NCBI GenBank assembly: GCA_949358305.1
Contig: OX442316.1
Location: 17,732,001 to 17,796,000 of the forward strand
Direction of reading: 5' to 3'
Source of the DNA: Strigamia acuminata
Lineage: Eukaryota > Arthropoda > Chilopoda > Geophilomorpha > Linotaeniidae
Length of the DNA stretch: 64,000 nucleotides
How positions within the stretch are numbered: the stretch's first letter is position 1; the number at the start of each line of letters is the position of its first letter. Positions 12,901-24,900 of this stretch are shown here, piece by piece. The position numbers and the translations under genes are program-made. The notes beneath the pieces are model-generated. The model did no database searches, was not told the origin of the DNA, and was given only the letters and a program-made list of their open reading frames with translations.

Positions 12901-15900
12901 ACGACGTGTTAACGAGCTCGCCTACACGTGTTTTGTCGATCGCTTCTGATTACGCGCTTCGACTGCCAATGTTGAAGCAAAATCAGACTAATGCAGCAAT
13001 TAGTGGAAATTTGAAGTGCAAATTTTGCCGCGTTGGGTTTGGGGGGATCGAGTTAATTTGTTGGGGTTTTGTTTTTGTGCGCCGTTTGACGCGCAATTGC
13101 GAATTGATGGCGGACGACACTTGTGTTTGTTTGGCCTTTTGCATGGGGTCCGATGCACCGGTCGGAATGAGGACGTTAAGGTGCATGAGTGCGCTGCAAA
13201 ATCAGTCGCTTGGAATGGAAGTTGTTGTGCACCGGATGATTTCCGTGTTGTGGCATGTCGTGGGTGGTTGGTTCGAGAACCCCTCGTCTTATTAACTCAT
13301 TTGGGACGTGTGCCAACCGTTTTGCTCCGTTTTCTCGCTCGATGTTTATCTACTTTTATTTTTTATTTTTTAAATTCGAGGAATACGTTTTGGGGTTTTG
13401 GTTGATTTTTAAAATGGAAATTGTTGTGTTTTAGAGCCGCCGGAAGCTCCTCGGTCGCTCAATGTGGACGATTACGACGCGCGGTCAGTGCATTTGGCTT
13501 GGAGTCAGTCGTACGATGGGAATAGTCCTGTAGTCAAATACATTGTGCAGTACAAACATGTGCTCGGTAAGTTTGTTTGCGTTTGAGAGTGGAGATAATG
13601 AAGCGAAAGACGGGGCTTGAGAGTGAATAATGTGTCTTGATAGAGAATGCACGTTTTGATAAGCATCGCGAGTGATTTAATGTCAAGTGTTGCGTTTTAA
13701 TTGCAGCCAATTAATGCCATCATCTTCGTAAATAGTAATTTATGCGTTATTTTATAAACAAATATTGATTTTGCTGTTAAAAGTTGCAAAACTCAGAACA
13801 TGCACATACATGAGCGACTGGCTTTTTGACTCGGCACACCAGTGTGCAGCTTTGGATGTAATTTAATGCAACGACGATGACAAACATCACGAGTACCGAG
13901 AAGTGACGTTAAAATATGTAAAAGGAAAAATTACTCAAAAAGCGAATAATTAAAACAACAAAAGCTGACATGTCAGAATTGGTAAAATGTCAAGAAAGGA
14001 ATACACCCAATTCTGTTTTTAGACGATCTTGAATTTTTACACGATTTTGATTTAACGCGCTTTAGAAAAATGAATTCAATTCTCTTTAATACGGTTTCAT
14101 AAAAATTGCTTTTTTAAAGTTTGATTTAAACGTTAAGGAAAGAAAAATATTCCCATTAACTGTAATTTTTAGGGGATTCCTTTTGTTTGTTACCTAGGAA
14201 ATATTTTAGAGAATTCCCCTTTGTTTGTTATCTAGGAAATACTTAGGGAATTCCCCTTGTTTGTAGTCCAGGAAATTCTTAGGGAATTCTCCTTGTTTGT
14301 AGTCTAGGAAATATTTAGGGAATTCTTCTTGTTTGTTGTGTAGGAAATATTTAGGGAATTCCCCTTAAAATATTTAGAGATTTTTCCTTAAAATATTTAG
14401 GGAATTTCCCTTAAAATATTTAGGAAAATCCCCTTATTTTGCCTCGAAAATATTTCGGTAATTTCCCTTGTTTGTTGTGTAGGGAATTCCCCTTATTTGT
14501 TGTCTAGGAAATATTTCGGAAATTTTCCTTGATTTTTTACACGTTTTTCTTTCTTTCTGGAACGTATCTACAGCGTAAAAACAGAATTGAATATAATTTA
14601 AACGACTTGTTAAATTTTGTAGCCGATTGGTTCGGAGGTTCCGCCAACGAGACAGTGCGGGGATCGAATTCCGACGCCGTAGTGACCAACCTACTACCCG
14701 CCACCAAATACTCGTTCCGAGTGATGGCCGAAAATGACGTGGGAGTAAGCGAACCCAGCGAAACTGTGGTCGTGACAACTGCAGAAGAAGGTGGCAAGAA
14801 TCATACGGGAAATTGAAATGTCAATTGACGAGTGGTAACCGTTTCAGCCCCCTCTGCCGCACCCATTCACATCCACATCGAAGCGACTCAACCACAGTGT
14901 CTCATCGTTTCCTGGAAGGTAAAACCGGCGACGCATTTTCCTCTTTTCTAATTCAGATTCGCGAAAAAAAAACTAATACCATCATAATCGATTTTTTTTC
15001 ATTTTATTTTAATATGGAGCAATGACTCTGAATTTTTCGTCTGCCTGCGTTCGTGAGCTTGATGGGGTGTGTTTCTTCGCACGGGTGATTGAGTTAGGAA
15101 AACATGGCATGTTTTCCGTCATCGTTGGGAATGGTTTTTAATTCGAGCGAGGCGGGGCTGGCGAGTAAAAAGGATGTCAATTAAATTTCGTCAGTGCGAG
15201 TGCACTTTTGGAGACGTGGAATTGAATTAGGGTTCCGTGTAGTGGCGGCAGATAAATTGGCGTCGGTCGTGGGGTTGGGTCAGATCGTGGACCGAGTCCA
15301 ATTCGTTTTTTTATGTTATTTTCTGTCTTTTGCAGCCTCCTCAAAAGGATTTATGGCACGGAGAAATACTCGGATACAATGTGGGCTATCGAGTTCAAGA
15401 CACGGGCGAACCCTTTCTCTTCAAAACCGTCGAGATCGAAACGGATGGCGCGGGACGATTGGAGCTCCGGGGACTTTCGCCTTTCACTAAATACGACGTC
15501 GTCGTGCAGGCGTATAATAAGGTCGGCTCGGGCCCGATTTCGGATCCGATCGCTGCGGCCACGGCGGAAGAAGGTGGGCAAATTGGGGTAAATTCTCAAG
15601 TGGGGGCGTAAAGTTATATGCGTTTAGGGTCGCTGACTGTTCCGAAGTAAATCGGGGGTTGGCTTCCCGGCAATACACAAAGTTGTGCAGAGAAGTTTAA
15701 TCGTGTCGAGGCAAAATCTGTTGTTGCGTTATGTTTTTGATTAAGTTTGTGCTGTGAAATGCAATTTAAAGGCAGAATTAGTCTAATTACGCTCGTTTGT
15801 AATTACATGATTGTTGACCGACGTCATTTAATAATAAGTGAAGTATTCCACGTTGGATCGGCCAAGAAAAATTTAGAAACAAAAAAAAATTGAAAAAAAA

Positions 15901-18900
15901 TCTCGGGTGGGTCCTCGAAAAGGAATGAGAGAAGAGAGCCTTTCGTTTAGGTTTAAAAATTAATTGTGTTTTGAAAAGAAATTTGATGGGAGTTATTAAG
16001 AGTAATTAAATATTTGATGATGTCGCTGATATGTTTGACACAACTCATTTTTGAAAAATGGGAGTTTGCGGAGAATGAAATTTCTATAAAGAGCGAAAGA
16101 ATCGTCTTTGACGTGAGCCCTTGATTAATGAGGTGGAAAAAGCCAGTGTCACTTGAAAAATGAGTTTTATCTTGCAGGAAAAAAAGAATTAGATCTAAGA
16201 AAGAAAAAGATATTTCGATTTGACTTTTTTATTATATTATTTTTAAAAAAAATTCGAATGATAAGATTATTTATATATATATATAAGAAAAATGTTTGTT
16301 GGTGAATTGTATTTGTGCAGTGCCCAGCAGACCTCCCTCGGACGTTCGATGCTCGGCTCATTCGTCTCAGAGCATCCATGTCACTTGGTCGGCCCCGACG
16401 ACCTCATCGATCCATGGCGTTCTGCAAGGCTATAAAGTGCTATACAAGAGCAACAGCCAAGAACAACATCGCGTTCCATTTCATGGCCAACACGGTGAGA
16501 TGTGCCCGTCGCTTTCTGCTGATATTTCCCGTCTCGCGGAATTGATGTGCGCGCTCACCACTCCACACGCCTGCGCGCACTTTCTCTCTTTTCTTTCTTT
16601 TGTTTTCGCCCACAAAAGGCCATTTTCTCACGCCCTACTCCGCGCTTTCGGCTCTCGATGGCTTTCCAATACGGCCAACGGTCGAGTGGAATTTGAAAAG
16701 AGAAAATCTTTTTAAAAACCACACGTTTGGGGCGGCCGCTTTTATTCAGTAAAAACACAAATCTCTTAAGGCGTGCTTGCCCGTGCAGCTGCAAACTGCC
16801 AACTTGTGGCTCAACGAATTTGTAGATTGTAGCCAAACTTTTAGCTTTTTTCTTTTTGTTTTGCACTCGCCTTATTCAATTGACTCGCCATTTAAAATGC
16901 ATGCTCTTCGTGTTTATCAATATTTCATAAAAAGTTTCATGCAACTTCTAGTTTTTTTTTTTTCAAAAAATATAAAAATTTTAACGTTTACGTTTTTTTA
17001 TTTCAAGTGTTTGCATCGGATCTTGAGACTAAAATAACATCTTCTCTCGAGACGATCTTACACGGATTAGCAAAGTACGAAAACTATTCCATACAAGTCT
17101 TAGCATTCACTCGAGTCGGAGACGGTGCTCGCAGCGATGTGATTTTTTGCCAGACCCTCGAAGACGGTAAGAGAAATTAATCCCAAAAAAAAATAAATAA
17201 ATAAAAAAAATAAAAAAAATTAATTTTATAATTTTTTTAAATTTTTTATTAAGTTGTAACATTTGAATTACCTTTTTCTCCATTCGAGACGAGGTTAATT
17301 CGAGGGGTTTAAAGGCTTACATATGGCTTGGAACGAATAACTTATTTCCATTAATGTTTCACGTTGATGCTCAGCAGAAGCTTTACGGGATTTACGGGTT
17401 TCGGGTGTTTGGGAAATCGATGGGTTTTACTAAAGTTGATCGCAACTGGACCACGACTTTGTCGTGACACCTTGAATCGCGGTCGTCTCGAATGACGGCG
17501 TGTTATCGCTTAGTTGAGGCGGCGCGGGGTTTACTCACACCATCAACTCGTTAAAATTTGTTTGCAGTTCCCGAGGCGCCCGCTAAGGTGAAAGCCGTCC
17601 TCACTTCGGAGGACTCGATCTTTCTCACCTGGCTGCCCCCCCACCAACCCAACGGGCTCATAATACGCTACTCGGTTTACATCCGGACCACCAACGACGA
17701 CGTCGAGGTAAATGATTGTAATCTCTCGTCGCTGTCAAATACTGTAGCGGCGACTAATCCTTGTTCGTCAACAAAGAATACCACCAAGACTATTGTGGCT
17801 GGCGATCAATTGCGGTTTGACGTTAAGGGCTTGAGGAAAAAACAGCGCTATGAGTTTTGGGTCACTTCGTCCACGTCCATTGGGGAAGGACAGAGTACGA
17901 AAATGGTGAGCGTCATCCCGAATTCGAAAGGTAAATTATTTGTGCTTGTGTGCTGCGTTCGTTTTAGTCGTTTTGTTCAATTTAGACATTTATTGTAGTC
18001 GTTTTGTTCAATTTAGACGTTTGTTTTAGTCGTTTTATTTAATTTGGACATTAAATAAAGTCGGTTTGGTTAATTTTGACTCGCGTTGTAAAGGATACAC
18101 CGTTGAATAGGCATTCTGTGTGTTTTATTAGAGCATTATTAGCCACGTTAATGAAAGTTAAAATGGGAGAAAAGGAGAAGTGATATTATGAAATGTTTAT
18201 TGAGCTGCCCTTGCGCTTTCCTGCTGAACGTGATTGAAAATACCTGATAAATCCATTCAAATCCGCTGCAAATCCACTGCGAATTTACACTCAATTCGTC
18301 AAATCCTAATTAAATGACTCGGTAAATGTTTAGCATACAGTCCGAATTTGCATTTTAGTCTTGTCCTTCAAAGTAAATTTTAAAAAAATGTTGGAAGATA
18401 TTTTTAAATTTTCTGCAAAACGACTGAAATCTGGTGCGAAGAAATAACTCGAGAGTGCGCATTGTGAAAAATACTTTTTGTTTGGATAGTTGCAGCCAAG
18501 ATTTCATCGTTCGGAACAACAATGATCACTCCGTGGAAGGAAGACGTTGTAATGGAATGCGACGCCGTCGGGATCCCTCCTCCAACTCGCATTTGGAATG
18601 TCGGGTATTCCATTAATTGCGTTTTTAATCGTTGAATCGTTTATTGATATTGAATGCTCGAACGCAGAGGTCAAACTCTTCCTCAACACGACCGCTACGA
18701 AATGCGCCCGGAAGGCAGCCTGTTCATCCGAAACGTCCACTTAACTGATTCCGGCAATTATTCATGTCGTGTTGAGAATACTCACGGCTCCGATGACATT
18801 CTTTACACCTTTATTGTGCAAGGTAAAAAGAAAAATAAACGAAACGCGCGTCTTAATTAAAACCTCGTCTCTCTCTCTCTCTCTTTCGGGCTTGAATTTA

Positions 18901-21900
18901 TAATAATAATAATAATAGTAAGTGGTGAAATTGAGTAAAATGTTGCCGCGAAGAACACCTGTTTCATAATTAATGAGGGAATGCAGGTGGGAATGACAGG
19001 ATGGAATTTTGAAGTGGGAAAAAGGTGCAGCGTATATTTTATTTCTACACTGACTGCGCATTTTGTGTTTAGCACCACCTGTGCCCCCTCACCTAGTTGT
19101 TTCGTCTACTACATCCAACTCGGTGACCGTGTACTGGAAAGCGGCTGCCGATGGCGGCAGTCCGATCACAGGTATGTGCGATCGAATTTGTTTGGTCAAT
19201 TTTTAATCAGCTAAAATGGGGGATGTGTGGGAAGTGAATGGTGCAGTTGGAAGGGAGATTTGGATCCGACATCTGGTGCTGAGATACCTGCTTGGAGAGT
19301 TATATTTATGTTTTGATACCAGATGTGGTTTTCATCCACTTATTTCTCAATCAGTATGCTCGGAGTTAATGGATTTTTAAAAGAAGTTGGCATTGGTTTA
19401 GTGTTATCATGCGTAGTGGCGGCACAACGTGAAATTTGTTTTAAAAAGCACTTTTCGTGCTTATACGTAGTAAGAATATAATTTTTTCCGCAAAAATACA
19501 AATTTTACCCCAAAAAATAGAAATTTTACCCCAAAAAATAGAAATTTTACCCCAAAAAATAGAAATTTTACCCCAAAAAATACAAATTATACGTCAAAAA
19601 ATACAATCTATACTCCAAAATATACAATTCATACCCCAAAAAATATATTTTATACTCCCAAAAATACAATTTTTACCCCTAAAATAAAATTTTTACCCCT
19701 AAGATACAATTTATACTCCAAAAAATATGTTTTATACTCCCAAAAATACATTTTATACCCAAAAAATATAATACACCCAATTATGTTGATTTTTATACGG
19801 TTCTGATTTGACACGGTTTAGAAAAGAAATTCAATTCTGTTTTTACTCGATTTATTTTGATTTGACACGGTTTTTTATAAAGATTTATTAAAAAGTACAC
19901 AGTAGCCGGGCATTCAAAAGTCGTGTTTTTTGATGTTTGCTTTTGTCTTGTGACATCACAAAACTAAAATACAAACACCTACAACAAGACTTTTTGAACG
20001 CAAACACTTTTTTTTTTTGCAACATATCCACCGTGTACAAACCGAATTGGATATATATCAACAATTTAGTTTCTGGGATATGGCGCTAGTTAGCAATTGT
20101 TGTTATTGTTGTTGCTCAGTGCTGTATGCTTAATTATTGACAGGATTTGCACTGACGCTTAAGCGCGAATACGGAGAATGGGAAGAAACGCAACTGGAGG
20201 CTGATTGCAGGTCGCACGTGATTGACAACCTGTGGTGTGGTTCGAGATATCAGTTATACATAAGTGCTGCTAACACGATCGGCGCTGGTGAACCGTCAGA
20301 AATAGCGTCTTTCAAAACAAAAGGCTCGGGTGAGTGGGTGTGATGTCATTTAGCGCAATATTGATTTATTTATCGCTAAGCTAACCACCCGGCTGTGGGT
20401 TTGTTTTCATTACTTTCTTTCTTTCTTTCTTTTCTAGCTCCGTCGTCTCCTTCGAAAGAACAGTTTCTTTACCCGGATTCGGAGTTTGTGGCTCTGAATC
20501 TGAACACGTGGGACGACGGCGGATGCTCCATTTTGTACTTCATCGTTGAATACAAACCGAAAACGGTGGCCGATTGGATCCTCGTATCCAATAACGTGAA
20601 GCCGCAGAGAGACACGTTCTTAATCCCCGATTTGGAACCACGAGTTGCCTACAACTTACGTGTGACTGCACATAATTCCGCCGGATCTCAGACTCAGGTG
20701 TACGATTTCACGACCCGCTTCCTACCTGGACGTAAGTGGAGAAAAGAAAGAAAAAAACACATTCTCGACGCTTTATTTGTCGTTTTGGCGCTTCTAATTA
20801 AACTGGAATGTGGATTGTTATTGGAAACGCGAAAATTAGGACGGAAACGAACCGATGCGTCGAATCGATATTTTTTTTTTCTTTCGCTTTTTCTTTAAGT
20901 TAAGGTGCGATTACGACGTTGCAGCAAAAGTTATTTGTCTTTATCGGTATCGCCGAGAAAGGAAAATATTTGCTCCTTTTCTGTTTGTTCTCGGAGCAAA
21001 TCCTCCGATGTTTGATTAATTAGCTTTTTGCACTCTGGAAAATAGTTTGCGTTTTTTTTTGACGAATTAATCGTTTGGGAATTTTAATTGTTAATTTTTC
21101 TTTCTTTTTCTCTTATTTCAGGTTCTGAAATCCATCAAGACGCGGAGCACGAGTTTGAGGACGAACAAATCCCTTTTTATTACGACCTCAAGTTAGTCGT
21201 GCCGGTCGTGGCGGCCATTTTGGGCTTGTTTATTATTTTTGCGACTTATGCGGTGTGCGTCGGCTTGAAACGGAAGCAAGTAGCGATTAAAAAAGGTAAA
21301 GCTCGTTATTTGTGTCGTTTGGTTTGTGCAAAGTGTTTTTCATGGGCGTATTGGTCGGGGTAGGCGGTGTCTTTAATGCGAGTTTGATCTGGAATTATGT
21401 CTGTCTGAACGTTAAAAATAGTTGTTTTACACGGACGAGCAGTCGATTGTGTCTTATCTGACTGTGTTGTGGTGCCATTGCCAAAAATAAAGGTTCACGA
21501 CCACATTTATGATGTTCAGCTGCAAACAATATCTGTCGGTGCTTGTTAGAAATGGACAAAATCTCCGTCGTTATGCCATCGATTTACTCATTTCGACAAA
21601 AGTTTGCTCGCAAACTTTATGCTAATTTCCTTTTTCACGTTTGGGCGAGTAGAGAAAAAATATATACACACACACTCAGTATATTTATTGTTTGTTTGGG
21701 AGGAATAGGAAGTCTGATTGCTGTTTTGCTGTTCATTGGTGCCAAATCTCGTTCTAACTAACCTCGTAAATACGAACGAGACGATAGCGAGTGCTGCAGT
21801 GTAGCCAACGAACGGATGAGATGGGGTTGCAGTTGCAGCACGAGTAAATAAATAGAAGCAGATATTGTTGCGCGAACTTGATAATGGTAACGGGGAAAGT

Positions 21901-24900
21901 TGATTGAAATTTTTTTTTTTGTTTAAATTATTATTTTAAACTCGTTTTACGGGGTTCGGACGACAGGTTGGAAAAATAAAAGCCGTTATTGCTCATTAGT
22001 TTGCTCGCTAAAGCAATTATAACGCTAATTGGAGTGCAACCGGAGGAAGATAGACACGATGTATTATAATTTTGGCTTTTAGCATTTGCCAATATAAATC
22101 AATCGTTTTATTAGCTACGCACACACGATTTCAATTTGTTTGTATTAAAAAGATTGTGCGCGCTTAATCGGGTTAAAAAAGAGGCTGATGCCGTTTTAAT
22201 AAGTCTATGCGGTCGTTTTCATTTGCAGAGGATGAATACTGTAATCCCGAGAAAGACGTCGAAGGTCATGAACTGGACAAGACTACATCTCCAGGGCGGT
22301 GTCATTACCAGAAAGAATCCTTTGAGTACACAACTGGCACGCTGCCACCTCCGAATCGACCCAATCTCAATTACACTCGCAACGGTGAGTCGTTCGTCGT
22401 TCGCAACGAATCGATTCGATCATTTCAACTAAACAATTTTTGCTCAACTTATTAATTATTGTTCGTTTATTTATTCATTCATTTTCGCCAATTCTTTTCT
22501 TTGTAAATACAATTTGCGGACTTTGGACGTTGCGAGGAGCCGAAAGAAAAGAATTTGTATGCGCATAACCCTTTTTGATGCGAGGGCTAGTTTGTGCACA
22601 TAGACGCACGCGGACATGTCTTTTGCCTCTGTTTGATGTTTGATTTTCATTCGTCTTCATCTTCTCGAACATTTCTGTGCGCCTTTCGATGATTATTATT
22701 TTTGTCGTGTTGCCATGACGACCAATTGAAATTTCTCCATTCCTGCAGCCAGCAGACAGGGAGGTTGGTCTCTCTCTCTCTCTTTCCTTTCAAGTGTTGT
22801 ATATATACACTTTTTATGGCAAAAGGGCAAAGTTTCCATTTAGGGGCGCGTTTTTTTGTGTGTGGATGTGGACGAAAAGAGCGAAAAGACAAATCGCTAA
22901 GTAAATGGGGTCTGACTAAAAGAAGTTTAAGAAATGGAGAAATGAGCGGGAGCATTGTCCATCTTTCGGTGTTGTTGCTTAATGACCAGATCTAAGGAAA
23001 GTAATGGACTGGGGAAGCGAAGCAGTTAGAATGAAAATAAAAAGTGTGTTTGCAGAAGCCGCGATTTGTATCCAGCGACCAATTATGGAAGTGGTCTGGT
23101 GGCTGAGCTATTGAAAAGAGGAAATGGCTGTTCGCAGGAAGAGGAAGGACACAGATGGATCAGGGGGGAAGGAGGGGGGGAGGGCATTTAAACTGCGCTC
23201 TAATGGACAAGTTGTCAACGAAACTAAGTTTTAAATTGGAATTTGGTTATTTGATTTTTCAGATTTTTGGATTTTTCGTTTGTTTTTATTGGTCGTTTTA
23301 TTTGGTGTTTGACTGCTGGTTTTACTTGCAACCAATTTGTGTGAACTAACACTGCTGTGTCTGCAAATGGAATAAACAGTTACAAATGGCGACTTGACTG
23401 GAATAAAAATGAGGCTGATCAATGAATTGCCAAGTCTGTGGGATACTAAAGCGAGGGAATATTACAGTGGTCTTGTACTAAAACCTACAATCAGCTCAGA
23501 TTTCAATCTCTGTTGCAGAAAAAGGAAATTTAATTTAATTTTTATTTTCAGATGATGAAAACATTTGTCCGTACGCGACGTACAGGATCCCCGAATCGTC
23601 GAACGAAGCTCAAATGCACATATCCGCTTGGCATCAGTCGTCTGTACGTACACTATCGTCTGAGTTTATTATATCTATTTAGAAAATTAGTTTAAATTTT
23701 ATTTTGTTCAAATTTTGTTTACGACTTGTAATTAAATAGCACATCACGACATATTCGCGGATTTTACGCAGCAGACAAGAGGTTTTAAATGACCGAAGCG
23801 TGAAATATGATTAAACGTAATTAGATTTACGTGATGATTTAATGCGGAGTGGTGCGTGTCGTTTTTCACGTATTCGCTGCTCGTGATCGTGACCTCGTTC
23901 AAGATTTTTGCGAGCTGTTTATTCCTTTGAGCTTCTTATTTTCTCTCGTGTAAACACAACTCGATTAACGAGACCTAGACCGAGACTGAGACTGCGCGCA
24001 ATTTTTACACAAGTTTTCTATGGAGATCGAATCTTAATGACCCAGTAGACCTGACGTTCTTTTAATTAACTTCGTCGATGGGATGAACGCGTACTTTATC
24101 CTCCTGTTGGGCCTCTAATGAGTTGCTATACAAGAAGCCACAACTAAACCGATTCACGCGTTTCCAAACTCGCTTTTATCTCGTGATTAATTAATCACCA
24201 ACAACAATTCGTTGCCAGTTTGTACACTTTCTTTTTTTTCTTTCTCTTCTGCTTGGCTTGCAGGCGAATGTACAAGATTTTGCGAGGGAGAAACACGAAG
24301 TTGGTAAACAGATGGCAGTTGACCCAACGCTTGGTCTAGAACAAGGTAACTCGTTTTTTCTGAATTTTTTTTTTAATCTAAAAACTAAATTGAGTTGGAA
24401 ATATTTACAATTTAAAATTGATTCTTTAAAATGGAAATGTGGAATTTAAAATGGGAAATTATTTTTCAATTTGTCTTGGTTTTTATTTATTATTTTTTTT
24501 TTTTAGACGAAAAAAAAATGTGTTTTTATGAACGGAAATTTGGAATTTGTTTCTGCCTTGAATTCATAAATTTGTTTGGTTTTTCAAAGGCTCGCGGAAC
24601 TTTTGATGAAAAAGTAATATTGCATTCACTTTGCCATATGTCTTTTTGTTTGTCATTAGTGAATTTCAAAATAAAAACAATTTCTCAAATCAGCTTTGAA
24701 ATACTCAAACAAAATAAAAACACACTTAGAAAAAAGAAACGCTTTTTCCGATGTGTTTCTAGTTATTATTTTATAGTTTTCTTTAGTGAGTTTGAAATTA
24801 TAAATTATTCAATTTTGATTCCGGTGCACTGAAATGTGAAATTATATAAAGAGAAAAAGTAGAGAATTAGAACTAGAACTCGTGTTTTTAAATTTTTCAC

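Noticed and set aside
12906-13405. Two overlapping 129-codon frames on the + strand
   Set aside because: Located in the Ig9-FN1 intron, in different frames over the same DNA, with no recognisable motif. Locally raised GC content explains their length.
19457-19687. Frame with repeating QKIEILP-like units resembling a coiled coil
   Set aside because: Direct translation of an AT-rich 20-bp tandem repeat; not a protein.
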